A DNA stretch of 64,000 bases from Trichostrongylus colubriformis (GCA_963978905.1 OZ022259.1:52656727-52720726); one strand, 5' to 3'; positions 46,164-58,738 are shown, counted from the stretch's first letter. A program made the numbers and translations. The notes: generated by a model not told the origin, from the letters alone.

Positions 46164-47525
46164 TATTGGGTTGGGGGATATGTCCCCGCTGTTTTTTTAT
46201 CCCCGTTTTTCACATTGTTCCCTTCATCTTTCGACAAAGCTTATATATTTTTTCGATAGAACTTTTTTTGCTCTACAAAATGCTACTTTCGATTACTTCG
46301 ACTGTCTGATATTCACAAGGTTTGAAAATGAAGTATGCTGAAGGCTAAAAATTGGCACTTGCGCACCTCATCTTTGTTTGTCATTGAGATCAAAAAATGT
46401 ATGTGTATATATGTTTCGATAGAGCTTTCTCAGCTCTACAGAATGGTACTACTTTTCATTCCAATCGCTCAACTTTTTGCTGTTTTTAAGACTCACAAAT
46501 GCAGTACTCGCAAAAGTGTGCACTTTCGTTATCTCCCTTCCTCGCCTATCATCGATATTGGAGAGGATGTGCATATATGCATTCGATAGAGCTTTCTTTG
46601 CTCTACAAGACGATACCACCCATCCTTTGAATCCTCTCAAATTATAGCATATAGGCATAAGTTTTCACCTGTTTTTCAATTCCAAGTTACGTAATGAAAA
46701 TAAATTTTTTGGCAGAGTTTTCCCCATCATTCGATAGAGCTCTTTCCGCTCTACAAGGCTGTATGTATACAGTTTTTGCCAGAATTGATTTTTGTTATTT
46801 TTTAAACATTCAAAAGTCGGCGAAACCGAGCATTTTTGACAGATGTAATCGAAAATGCTCGATTTCGTTGACTTTCGAATGTTTTAAAAAATAGCAAAAT
46901 CAATTCTAACAAAAACCGTATACATAGCCTTGTAGAGCGAAAAGAGCTTTACCGAATGATGGGAAGATCCCTGCCAAAAAAAATTGTTTTTATCACGTAA
47001 TTTGGAATTGAAAAACAGGTGAAAACTTATGCCTATATGCTAAAATTGAGAGGATTCAAAGGATGGGTGGTATCGTCTTGTAGAGCAAAGAAAGCTCTAT
47101 CGAATGCATATATGCACATCCTCTCCAATATCGATGGTAGGCGAGGAAGGGAGATAACGAAAGTGCACACTTTTGCGAGTACTGCATTTGTGAGTCTTAA
47201 AAACAGCAAAAAGTTGAGCGATTGGAATGAAAGTTAGTACCATTCTGTAGAGCTGAGAAAGCTCTATCGAAACATATATACACATATATTTTTTGATCTC
47301 AATGACAAACGAGAAAGATGAGGTGCGCAAGTGCCAATTTTTAGCCTTCAGCATACTTCATTTTCAAACCTTGTGAATATCAGACAGTCGAAGTAATCGA
47401 AAGTAGCATTTTGTAGAGCAAAAAAAGTTCTATCGAAAACATATATAAGCTTTGTCGAAAGATGAAGGGAACAATGTGAAAAACGGGGATAAAAAAACAG
47501 CGGGGACATATCCCCCAACCCAATA
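46164..47525. mobile_element. Hairpin-module foldback element, copy 2
   Basis: Starts TATTGGGTTGGGGGATATG and ends with its inverse, flanked by TA. Arms of about 680 bp meet near 46845. Modules with the hairpin TCGATAGAGC..GCTCTACA lie near 46254, 46416, 46583 and 46733 and are mirrored in the right arm. The arms match each other much better than they match 6158-7539. Confidence 0.85.
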
Positions 47526-47657
47526 CAAGTTTCGCCCCGAGTGGTTATAGAACTGCGTTAGAAACAAAAGATCTTTTCCAAATCTTTCTTCTGTAGTCAC
47601 TCAACTTAAGAACAGTAAAAGAATTATGTATACTCCTCAGCACGATTATATAGCCAC

Positions 47658-47808
47658 CTGGAAATTGTCAACCAAAGCATAGTGCGAAATGTTTGTGACA
47701 ACAAGAACGGAATGATTGAACGAACGCGCTTTCGCAAATCAACACCAAATTTCAGCTTGAAAGCACAAAGAATTCTCTTCATTCTTCGAAGATGACGCTT
47801 TTCCTTTT
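47658..47808 (-). CDS. Possible exon of an unidentified gene
   Basis: Bounded by TCTACAG on the 5' side and CAG|GTGGCT on the 3' side. It encodes EKRHLRRMKRILCAFKLKFG then RSIIPFLLSQTFRTMLWLTI, the latter being a plausible membrane helix. Its phase does not join directly to the exon at 45877, so it may belong to the same gene through a missing exon, or to none. Confidence 0.25.
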
Positions 47809-49142
47809 CTGTAGATTGATATAACACACTAAACAAGCTAAAGTTTGACAATGAAGAAACACCAATAAGAAAAAAACAATTCGGCAATTTCTTGGTCTTC
47901 CATTACAAACTGAAAATTACGGCTTCTTCATCTCTTACGAAGTTTTCCTGTAAGTTTTTAGTTAACTGAGTGCCACTCTTCAATGACAGCATGTTTTTAA
48001 CTTTCAATCCATTGGATGAAAGTATCTAAGTTGTATCATTATGCAGAGCAGTGTAGCTTCACTTTAGTAAGGCATAACCCAATTTCAGAGGTCCGCAGTA
48101 TCGCGTGGTTTTTTGCGTGGGTAGGTATCGCGCGATGGGTAGGTCTTTTGGGGGCAAGTCTTTACGGAATTACCCTTTGCTTTAGCAGTAATGAAGAGGA
48201 GGGAAATCTTCATGAAAAGTGAAGCGGAAAATTTCGCCATCAAGCGAAGAGGACATGTCGGATCGATACAGTGCGTAAGTCATGATAACAGAAATGTCCT
48301 TGAACAGTGCATGAGTCATCAAAACATTTGCGAAAACCTCCCACAGTGGGAGAAGCGCCTTTGAGTGGGCGAAGCTTACAACAAAAGCCGTAGTTTGATT
48401 AAAGCACAACCTAGAGGCTCCGTAAGGACTGCAAAGGGTGGGATATAGTGCATGTGTGAAGAAGTAAGGAGCGCGCTGAAACGAAGCTACGTCCCCCCCC
48501 CCCCCCCTCACAGTGGGCGGCGTGTACTGAAAAATTCGCTACTCAGGCGAAAGAATACTAATTCAGTTCCCAAAAACAGGTCCTTGAAAACGCTAGGTTA
48601 AGGTCAATAATGAATTCATGGGAGAGGTACCCTTGCAAAGGGCAGAACGTAAGCTGCGTGGCACCTACTGTGGGCATAGTGTGAGCTGAAATAATGGGTT
48701 TTCAGGCCTTCGCGTTTGGTTCTGAAAAGGCCAAAAAATCAGGAAAAAATGGTTTGTGGTCAGTGATGCGATTCTGAAGGAAACAAAAGAGACGCCCTCG
48801 TCATGGATGAGGCCATCCTTTATGGATGGTACGTAAAATAAAAGTGCGTAGCTTGATTCTGGTACAGCCTAGAGATAAGTAGGATATACAGTAGGATAGA
48901 GGCGTACAGGATAGGTAACTTTGCCTCTCCCAAAAGGAGATCTTATAGAGGGATTAGTGAGTCATGAACAGTCATGGGCGCACAGACATTAGCTCAGGGA
49001 CTCCTAGTCCTTTGATATCGTTCCCTAGTGCCTCAAGATAAAGAGATAAGGAGATATGGGAGGTTATGACGGGTGGGTAGGCTATGGTAAAGAGGAAGCT
49101 ATTAGAGCTGTTAATGGCGGTGATAGGGGTGATATGAGTAGT
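47809..49142. other. Intergenic; C15 run
   Basis: A 15-C run lies at 48493-48507. No gene or recognised repeat. Confidence 0.45.
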
Positions 49143-49183
49143 GACGGTTCTTAATGTGAGTCATCCACACATTAAGAACCGTC
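49143..49183. other. Perfect 16-bp stem hairpin
   Basis: GACGGTTCTTAATGTG at 49143-49158 is the exact inverse of 49168-49183, with a 9-base loop. No T-run follows on either side. Function unknown. Confidence 0.5.
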
Positions 49184-49289
49184 CAGATGGAAGTCAAAAG
49201 TCAGAAGATTAGATATGGCCAAATTCACGGTGAGGGGAACGCCTTTAGCGTTAGAAGAGACACCTTTTTCAACAGCTGGCAGCCGTTGT

Positions 49290-50185
49290 AACGTGGCTCG
49301 CCTTTTCTTATCGTGACTAGCCGCCGGCATAACCATGGGAAAGAGGTATTATTCTCGGATTTTTGTCCGTTTTTTCTTTACTTTTGTATCTCTAGGCACT
49401 TCGACCTTCTTTTCTTATTCGGCCCCAACGGGTCCTATACTGGCTTTGAGGAGCACCCCTCAGTCGGCGGGGTTCATGAGTAGGTTTTGTATCACTTAGG
49501 TTATTTTCAGCGGAAGCCTATGATGGTTGGAAGTTTGACTGCAATTATTCCGAACACCATGAATTACCCACACACCGGAGCTTCCTTTTGCACCCCTCCC
49601 CCAATACGTGCGTGGAAATCCGAGCCCGACCTATCAGTCACCTCCGTTTTTCTCCCCGTCCCTAAACCGCTCTCAAAGCTATTTGCAATTTTACAGTGCG
49701 TCCCACATGATCAATTACATGCGCCGCCCACTGTGGGCGGGCCCCCACTCATTGTAAGGGTAATCAAGATAGCTTGGAATAGGTCATTTCTACTGATTTT
49801 TCCTAATCTTTAGGATGCGTTGAAACCGAGTTACGAATTTTTGTTGCACGGGCCGCCCATTCCGGGTGCGCTCCGTCTACTGTGCCTAAGATTCTTTCTT
49901 GACCTTCAGAAACTCATCGCTGACTTAAATCCATCTTATCTCCACGTTTAAGGCACATTCGAACCCACGTAACAATTTCCGGTTTGAAAACGGAACATCC
50001 CAGTGCAGACCCCGCCTACCGTGGGCGGAGCATAACTTGGTCCATATGTGGCTTTTACTTCTTGTCCCATGCCTAGCCCATCCTAAACTTCTCCATCTCC
50101 ACAGGTCTTTTCTCATATAATACCTAGTTTCGTGACAGACCGAGGGACGGATAGACGGACAGACAGACGAAGCGTTTTATATATA
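49290..50185. repeat. Repeat family shared with 38.6-39.9 kb
   Basis: About 49290-49530 (GTAACGTGGCTCGCC, CTCGGATTTTTGTCCG) matches 39660-39935. The right end, GGACGGATAGACGGACAGAC then TATATATAGTAGAGATG, is the inverse of the GTCCGTCCGTCTGTCTG end at 38643. ACCCCGCCTACCGTGGGCGG near 50015 is the inverse of a string near 39025. Superfamily not determined. Confidence 0.5.
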
Positions 50186-51788
50186 GTAGAGATGTCACAT
50201 ATTCCCATCATATAATCATAGCCATATGAAGCCATCGTATAGCTCTTATCGCCCTTTGTAGTCAAAGAGTCAAATTAGATGTATCGCATAGATCACTTCA
50301 TAATGAACCTTATCCTTGATTGATTACTCTCGATCTGAATGACTTCAGTCGAAATACTAAAGTAGAATATAAATTTTATTCAACAATGATTGAAACCATG
50401 TAAATAAATGATCATAATTTAGGAGAAGTTCAACAGAACAATCAATTTCATAACAGCATCCAAATCTGCTTGAAATAAGTATAAGCACAGAGAATTCAGT
50501 TAAATGGAAGTGAGGTTGTTTCTAACAGATCCTTCGCAAAAGACACATCATAAAAGGCCTGACTAGGCAGCGCTCAAACTCTTCAAAACAGAATTAATCG
50601 AGTAAAAAACAAACTTTAGGCGACAGTTTAGTGATGATAATCTCAAGACGCGGTAAAAATCTTGAACAGTAGCTTCAACTGAAAAAATAGTCGTGGCTAC
50701 CTGACCGGGGTCTAGACAACATGAATACCAGTAATTACAAACTCATAATGAAACCGTCCATCACCTCTTATTTTCTTGCTTTCTGGCGACCAAACGTGAA
50801 ACCCATCGAGAATGTCACACCAAGACGATCCAATATATTCGCCAGCGCTTTCTTGGGAATCACACAGACCGCGGTATCCGCTCGTGACATACGTTGATGC
50901 AGCTCGTCCTACAATAAACCATATCGAAACAAAAAATAGAACATTAAGTATGTTTAGGCTCGTGGGGATGCGCCACGCACTTCAATTCCGGCGGGAGTCC
51001 TTAAAACTGGGCTTTAATGGCTTTCACTAACCTTACCATGCATCTTTGGTATACATGGTTTACCGAGACCGATGAGAGTAAGACTTTATCTATATGGGTG
51101 AAATTCGATCCCTGGACCAAAAAATGTGGCAATATCCCCTAGTTCATTGCTCTATATCTGCCTAATGTTATTCAAATACCTTATTGATATAAGGTCATCG
51201 TTTTTGCTGACCATAGACGAAATTTTCCCAAAAATCTAACATTCACATCTTCATAATGGATAAAGTTATCCTACCTTAGCAAGACTTATTACTTTTCATT
51301 TAAAATTTTTCCTTGAATTTTTTGATTATTTATGTAGAACTCACAATAGGTACAGGTTGTAATGACAATAGACGATTGTACAAATCGTCATTGTCCGGTT
51401 GGAGCAACCATTTGAGGAACACATCCATCATACCTTCCAAATCCTGTAATGACTTCAATTAATGCACTGTCATGATTCTACATGGTACAATGCCTCACCT
51501 ACACCAATACCAGGCGTAAAATAATTCACTATTGCTGTAATTGCACACATCATACTCTATGCAGGATCTTTTTTCACGTCCCACACCTACCACCTTTAAA
51601 ACTTTGCTATCCACGATTCCCGCAGCAGTTATCCAAAACGGCCCTCCACGCGGTGGAGGGCATATAGAGTGCATAGAGAAGCGATGGCGCGGGTTACTGT
51701 AGGTGGAGCAAGGTGACAGTGTACCACATAACATTGTGTCAACAACTTTAATAAATGGCATAAAAAAATCTTATAATCAAGATAATTA
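50186..51788. other. Intergenic, no feature seen
   Basis: AT-rich sequence with no repeat partner found in the window and no gene I can support. Confidence 0.4.
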
Positions 51789-52440
51789 TTAGGTTGGCAA
51801 CTAAGTAAGTGCGGATTTTTAAATACTGCTTTTTCCCTCAAAACTGCTTTCCACAAAATTTCTTCTGTACATATATATGTAGTACAAGTCCACACGCATC
51901 TATATGTATTGTTGTCTTCCATCTCCCGGATAACCCTTTTCGGCAAAATAAAGATATCAGAAGTCACCTCTTTTTCAATTCCAATTTTTTTCTTTGAATG
52001 GCGTTAGACAGGGAAAGGGAAAGGTGATAATCCGATGGAGAATGTTCAAAACTATAAGGCGGCAATTTTTATCCAAGCTCGAGAATTTTTTACCACTATT
52101 GAAAAAAATGACTCGCCAAAAAATTCTCGAGCCTGGATAAAAATTGCTGCCCCATCCATCCTATAGCCCTGATCTTGCTCCATCGGATTATCACCTTTTC
52201 CTTTCCCTGTCTAACGCCATTCAAAGAAAAATCTTTTTATAATTTTTGTATTGAAAATAAGGTTGATCGTTGATATGTTTATTTTGCCGAAATGGGTTAT
52301 CCGGGAGATGGAAGACAATAATACCTATAGATGCGTGTGGAATTATACTACATGTGTATGTACAGAAGAGATTGCTGGAAAGCAGTTTGGAGGGAAAAAG
52401 CAGTATTCAAAAATCCGCAATTACTTAGTTGCCAACCTAA
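51789..52440. mobile_element. Mariner-derived foldback MITE, copy 3
   Basis: Starts TTAGGTTGGCAACTAAGTAA and ends in the inverse, flanked by TA. The right arm (52148-52231) encodes LPHPSYSPDLAPSDYHLF in one open stretch; the left arm, read on the minus strand near 52000-52060, still gives SPSDYHLSLSLSNAI. Further on, ILPKWVIREMEDNN resembles the end of mariner transposases. The tips are nearly those of the outer mariner at 57017-58966. Confidence 0.88.
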
Positions 52441-53762
52441 TACCTTCCGTAAGATTCCTGTGTCGTCGATCATGCTCTCGCCTAGTGGTTCATCACGTGA
52501 ATCGTTCAACGTCTTGTCACCAAGATCGACGGAATCTTCTGATTCGGCAAACTCAATTGAGCACCTTTAGGAACTCCATAAAACTATGTAAATGGGTCAA
52601 GGATAATTGGGGTAGTCCTGCCACCGCACCCTTGTCTTCATTCAGTTGCTATCATAAGGTCTTCTATCAAATGGAAGATGGTGTTTCACAAAATGGGAAG
52701 GTTGCCATTTAGTTTTCAACCGATTATCCAACCAATCGAAATACCAGCCCAAGGAATTTGGTATGTCGGGTCCCAAATCCTACTATATATAATCGGCTGT
52801 GTGTCTGTTGGTGTGTGTGTGTGCCTGTCTGTTTGACCGGAAATTCATATCTCGCGTCGCAGCAAAGCTGGGACCCGAATTTTTAAAGTGATATGGGTGG
52901 GGGTGGGTTGTAAGGGAACGTCAGTGATGAGGGAGCGGGACTAATAGCAACGGATAAGGACTGAGAAGGAGCTTCGAAAGGCAAATGGCGAGAAATTGAT
53001 ATCTCGCTTCGCAGTAAAAGGGTGTGTACCTTTATGTCAGGATGCCGCGCGGTTCCAAGCAGCTAGCGACGTTTTCGCGCGAAATGGTTGCCTCCATGGG
53101 AATCGCGTGTAATTGCGTAAGAAGGCGGCGACCGTAATTACGCCTATTGTTATCCATTTCGCCGTTATTTCGAGATTGTTTTCTAATTGTTTTCATTTAA
53201 ATAGACAAAATTTAGTTCACTTTAAATGTTTACAGTCTACCCGTGGTTGACTAGGGGGTTTTGCATGCATTCATCCCATTTCCTGTGCAATGTGTCGTCC
53301 TTACTCGCATTCTATGCCATGTATTGTATTCTTACCTGCATGTCAGGAAAATAGTTAAGCTTCTACCTCAGCCTATGGATAAGACAAGGTGAGCGAAGCC
53401 ATCTACGTGTAAGAACGGACTTTCGTATTACACCGAAGTGGTTCACTCACCGCCAAGCTCCTTCACCCGTTGAGGGAGTTGTGGAAGCGCTCGAAATTAC
53501 TAATTCGCAATTTGATGCAATACAAAATACATAATTTGCACTATTGTACGACGTGTGAAGCAAAAAGGTCCGGTCGAGCAAAGATGATGCGTATAAGGAT
53601 GAAGCAAAGCATAAAACATGGAACGACTGCATGCAAAACGCTACAATCAGCCAGAGGTGTACGTAATCCTTCGAAATAAACAAATTTAAATGAATCCTCG
53701 CTGTTGAGATAAAAAAACTGTTCGAAAACAAGCCCAATACAGCGGCGAAATTAATAAATTTG
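52441..53762. other. Intergenic; GT-rich repeat and a lone Mutator-like end
   Basis: At 52785-52860 there is TATATATAATCGGCTGTGTG followed by a GTCTGTTGGTGTGTG stretch, similar in style to the end at 38643. At about 53020-53050, GGTGTGTACCTTTATGTCAG matches the tip of 63555-63792 without a visible partner end. Confidence 0.4.
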
Positions 53763-54031
53763 GGTTCCCTAGTGGCTGAGTTATTTGAAGAGGACATGAA
53801 CAGCAGCAAAAAATAGCTGAGTGCGGAGGGAGGCAAATGGTGGTGGTAGAGTGGCACGTAGAAGCTTAGCAGAGCAACGGTGAAAAATCCCCAAATGTAA
53901 TCAGTTTTTCATCATGGACTGAAAGTTGCGCCATATGCCGCGAATGTTTGTTCAAGAGATGTTTCTGTGCATTCGGAATACTGTTTACATCTTGGAATAA
54001 GAAGTTTGCCGGAGTTTAGAGAACAGCCCTA

Positions 54032-54210
54032 TAAGGCAGCGTCCATACTCAGCGCCGGCAGGCTGTGACTGCGTTTACAGGCAGCGATGCAGAGTGCCAC
54101 GGAAGAGGTGCAGAGACGACGCAAACAACGAGGCAGGTTGGCATAGGCAGAGAGGCAGAGACACGCAACCGCGCCCTGTCGGCGGCTCCGCAGAGTATGA
54201 ATGCGACCTA
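54032..54210 (-). mobile_element. GC-rich ~180-bp MITE, copy B-left
   Basis: Equivalent of 18391-18573, with CCGGCAGGCTGTGACTGCG and GGCTCCGCAGAGTATGAATG. Confidence 0.6.
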
Positions 54211-55009
54211 ACCCTCCGTCTAAAATGATGCGAATATCATAATTACACAGAGACACGAAAGAAATGATCACTGGGGATGTCGTTTCAGTCGATTTGAGCC
54301 TCATCCGGCCCCGTCCTAGCCAGCCTTTTTAACTGGGATGCAAGTTTATCAGATTGAAGTCAATTTTGAGCCTCACGAAGGCTGGTCAACTGCTGCGAGT
54401 GTCATCTTTGGGAGTGAGAGATTTTCTGACGTTACTAGACGATGCCTAAAACCAGCCTTGTAGTTATGCACCGAGTCCACTCCCTTAAGGGAAACCTCTA
54501 GATGAATTGTTCCGTGGAATGACTAGGCAACGATCTTCGGGGCAAGAGATTTGTGTGCGAGTACAGTGTTTGAAAGAAGCGTATCGCAAAGTGCTACCGA
54601 GTCCCAGTAATCTGCAAAAAGTGACTGTTTGAGTTGTGTGAGAGTACGTAAGTCAAAAAACCCACTGTTCTACTCAGAAACTTTGCAAAGACTTACGGGC
54701 ATATTGGTGAATCATTTTGAAAGCCAGCCAACTCTAGAAGTGGTTGCCATCAAAAGTTCTCTGACGCATATCGCTGAGTGTGCCCCCGAAAAAGCTGCAT
54801 ATAGCCGTGGCTAAAAGCTAGCGCAAACGGTCGTAAACTACGGGCGAGAAAAAACGAAATTCTGTTCTGTTCAAAGAAATGCACTCTGCAAGTGGTAGAA
54901 AAGCTAGATGCTTTTTGCATTACCTCTCAAAACAGAAAATAGAAAATTGCGGAATCTTCACTTCATTTACATCCGCCCTCTTCGCTTCGTCACACGCTTC
55001 GTCCCGTCT

Positions 55010-55189
55010 AAGGCCGCGTTCGTACTTTGCGGTGCCGGCGGCAGGGCGTGGTTGCGTGTGTCTCTGCGTCTCTGTCCGTGCCTCCCTGTATCGTTGCCTG
55101 CATCGTCTCTGCACCTCCTCGTGCCACTCCGCCTCGCGGCATGTGAACGCAGTCACGCTCTGCCGGCGCACTGTGTGAACGAGGCCCAA
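55010..55189 (+). mobile_element. GC-rich ~180-bp MITE, copy B-right
   Basis: Equivalent of 19292-19469, with ends GGCCGCGTTCGTACTTTGCG and GCGCACTGTGTGAACGAGG. The inverted pairing with 54032-54210 is preserved. Confidence 0.6.
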
Positions 55190-57088
55190 GAAGCGACCCT
55201 CCTACTCAATCAATATGCATGTTTTGCATTGGTAGTCACTTGTAGTTTCGCTGAGTATACAGGGTACTACACCCTATTCCTTTAGACTATTCAAGATTCA
55301 CAAGAGTTATGTATATCAGAGCCTAATACAGTGCCTTTGCGATAAAACCACGAATTTTCATAGCTCATTGTTCGTTTGGCAGTTCAGGACCCAACAGAAT
55401 TGTTAATCTGTAGCTGAGCAGGACCGGAATCTCGCCAATAAATATCGCTTTTGGACAGAGGTTGAACAGCTCACAATTTACTCGGTACCGAAGAGGGGAA
55501 TAGTGAAAGGTGCTTGAAAGCTTCAGAAGTACCACAAAGTAAAGAATTATACCAAAGGATAATATGTGGCCCTCAGCAGAAACTTACTCGAAGGTGACTT
55601 GTTCAGAAATCGCAGCGAAAGATGCGAAATTTAATTATATACCGCTGACCGTGCTAAGTGAAGGTTTAATTTGAGTTTGCACAAAAGCGTTTGAACTGAC
55701 GTTCATTTAAAGAAAAGTTACAATGTAAAAACCGTGTCGCATTCTTTGTGGTTCGCACTATAAATACAGCAAAAAAATCCAACAAATGGAATAAAAATGT
55801 GAAGCAAGTGAAACGTTTGGTTTTCAGCCACCAGTTCTGGTCAGAATGCGCCTCCAGCCATTCTATCACACTTGCTCATCCACTGCTTGTCTATTTATTG
55901 GGGACTCATTGTATTTCGAAACCTTCGTCTTCCTAAAATAGGATGCCTTTTCTATTCCTTGTGAAGACCCAGGTACGCCAGTTCAATTTTTCTTTTTAGT
56001 ATGTTTTATTTGATTGGAATGCGGGATCACCATAAGATCTGATATCAAATAAAGGTAAGTGCTGTTATACTAAGCGCAATATATAAAACGAAATATTATC
56101 TCCAATGAAAAAACCGTGTTGATCACTCAAAGCGTCTTAACATTAAGAAACGAGGGCTCAAAGGTGTAAAGGTATGAACCCCACCCACTCATCACAAGCC
56201 ACGCCCCTAAACCAACGCGGGAAAACCCAGTGAACTGCTTCATACCGTGTACCGTAACGTATATAAAAGTGGTGGTCAACGAGCATGTTAGATCCTGGTT
56301 TCCGTTGAAGACGCTCAGATGGTCCAGAAAAAAACTCTATGAAAACTTTGGATTACTCATCCGTCGTCACATTGCTTTTATAGAGGAAGGCGAATTTCAT
56401 TCTCTATGTCTGGCAAAACGCCACTTACCAACTTTCATAGGTTTTTCACTGAAACTGAGGGGGAGGCTCAGTCGTCCAGGCAAGGCACCCCGCGCATCTG
56501 GATTTGGGTGGAATGTTTGAAAAAACTAATCTTCAGTAATGACGGTGGAAATTGTAAAGCGCTTTGATGTTTGCCGTCAGGCTCATACGAGCGGCTTTTC
56601 TGCTCTCGTCCTGCCACCGTTTATACCTTTGTACTCATGCTTAACATTCTGGATAGCAAACAAACCTTTGTGTGCATCTTAGTGTACTGGTTCATTAGCA
56701 GTTGAATGATTCTGACGGTAACGGGACACTACCGTACACTCTACACTTCAAATAGATAATTCTTTTTCTGCCGTACAGGTTTGTTTGAAAAAAAATCCAT
56801 CTTAACATAAGCAGTAGCAACAACTTGTGAAATGCTTTCGAGCCTTTACAACGACGAAATTGTAGAAACGTCAGGCGCAGCAAAAATTCCATCTTATCAC
56901 ATACATAAGCACATATATATTTGGAGAAATGCCCAGGTTTCAAAGAAGACGGACATGGAGATTACGCTACAATTCTTTTCTGTTCGGGACCTACAAATGT
57001 CTTTTATCTGCTATTATTAGGTTGGCAACTAATTAATTGCGGTTTTGTTAGAAAATCAAAGACCTTTTTTTAATAGAACTAAATAACT

Positions 57089-57880
57089 TTACTCTGTAAT
57101 GTATTGCCCATTTTTATCAATGACCTTTTGCCATCTTTCAGGTAGCATCATAATTCCGCGTTCATAAAACTTCTGGTTTTTATCAGTAAAAAACTGAGTC
57201 AGGTGCGATTTGACCTCATCATCACTACTGAAATTTTTACCACTCAAAGAATTTTGCAATGATCGAAACAAAAAGTAATCCAATGGTGCAACGTCAGGAC
57301 TATATGGTGGATGTGGCAAAACATCCCAACCAAAATCCATTAATTTTTGCCGAGTGGCCAAAGATGTGTGTGGCCTTGCTTTATCATGATGGAATACAAC
57401 ACTTTTTCGGTTAAATAATTCGAGTCGCTTTTCTTGAATTGCATTGCTTAATTTTGTTAATTGTGCAATGTAGACATCAGAATTGATCGTTTGGTTGGAT
57501 GGTAGGAGTTCGAAGTAGACAATTCCTTTGTAATCCCACCACACTGACAACATGCGGTCCCTTCAGTTTCTGAGGATCCCATATATCCAGTTTTGACACG
57601 TACCTAAGTTGTTCTAAATGCTTTTCAATACATGCATGTGATTCCTGTAGCTTCTCTGCAATCTCGCGTGTTATACTGTGACGATCCGAATCAAGTACTG
57701 CCTTGATTGGGTCGTTGTCAACTCCAACTGGACGACCAGAGCGTTTCTCATCTTTGAGAGAAAAATCGCCAGAACGAAATCAGGCAAACCAATTTTGGCA
57801 CTGCCGATCTTTTAAGGCTTCGGCACCATAAACAGCACATAACTTTTTGAGAGCTTGTGATGCGTTTTTCTCTTTAGGGA
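57089..57880 (-). pseudogene. Outer mariner transposase, broken
   Basis: The minus strand gives the carboxy-terminal half (57553-57089): LSVWWDYKGIVYFEL, VVFHHDKARPHTS and HPPYSPDVAPLDYFLF, with the last two aspartates in D34D spacing. Upstream come fragments of the DNA-binding half (LKKLCAVYGAEALKDRQCQN, KDEKRSGRPVGVD). A TGA at 57780-57782 interrupts it, and the segment that should hold the first catalytic aspartate is deleted between KLDIWDPQKL and LSVWWD, with a frame change. It cannot make an active enzyme. Confidence 0.88.
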
Positions 57881-57884
57881 AATA

Positions 57885-58738
57885 TTAGGTTGGACGGGAA
57901 GTTCTGGGACACCTTGTGAGAAAAATTCAATTTATTTTAATTTTACTCACATGTAACTTCAGTCACCAAAGTATGCACCATCGTGATCTACAATGTACTG
58001 CCAACGCTCAGGAAGATCGTAGATACCCTTCCGGTAGAATTCGGGAGACTTCTGGTCAAAGAAGTTCTGGAGCCCGCTCTTGAGATCGTCGTCATCTTTG
58101 AACTGTCGCCCGTCAAGGAAGTGGCTCAACGACCGGAATAGGTGGTAGTCAGTTGGGGACATGTCCGGGGAATATGGTGGGTGGGGAAGCGTCGTCCAGC
58201 CGAGGTCCTGGATCCTTTGACACGCCAACTTTGCCACATGTGGGTGAGCGTTATCGTGGAGGAAGAGGTCTTGGTCCATTTTTCCGGTAAGTTTTGGCGC
58301 TCCGGTGTCCAATTGCCTGCAGTAGAGATCGGCAGTGGCTGTCGTGTTGGATGGTAACAGTTTCCTATTTTTTTGAAAATTTTCAAAAAAAAAAAGTTTT
58401 TTTCTCAATGCAATTTTTTGAATATTTTCCTGTTCCAATTTGAGCCGATCGAGCCATCGGGCTGCCGCCATATGAGAGACAGTACCTGGGTCCATCGACT
58501 GGTTAATTTTGTTAGTGGCCTCGCATGCTGAGGAACCGAGGCGGTGTTCGTGAATTTCGCACCTTTCGCGAAATTGCCGTAAATTCACTGCTAGTTGAAG
58601 CCGTAGAGAATATGAATGTGCTATTCAGAAGCCCTTTTCAGACGCTTCATATACCCCCCACTACCAAATGCTCCCGAAGCTTTACAGGTTTCTACAGGAA
58701 AAAACAAAAAGTGTCCCAGAACTTCCCGTCCAACCTAA
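57885..58738 (-). mobile_element. Inner mariner element nested in the outer one
   Basis: Starts TTAGGTTGGACGGGAAGTTC and ends in the exact inverse, with TA on each side (57883-57884 and 58739-58740). At 854 bp it is an internally deleted copy. It lies within the outer element's terminal region, upstream of its transposase start. Confidence 0.9.
57959..58588 (-). pseudogene. Inner mariner transposase, internally deleted
   Basis: One open frame of 209 codons. The amino half has GSSACEATNKINQSMDPGTV and MAAARWLDRLKLEQENIQK. The carboxy half has LFLHDNAHPHVAKLACQRI and HPPYSPDMSPTDYHLFRSL, then LPERWQYIVDHDGAYF. About 140 residues, including the GDEKW-type first catalytic aspartate, are missing between KNRKLLPSN-type and upstream sequence. 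A truncated but open frame could still make a DNA-binding fragment; that is inference. Confidence 0.85.

Noticed and set aside
52251..52712. A 153-codon plus-strand gene
   Set aside because: The first part is the right arm of the mariner-derived foldback, and the frame merely continues into flanking DNA.
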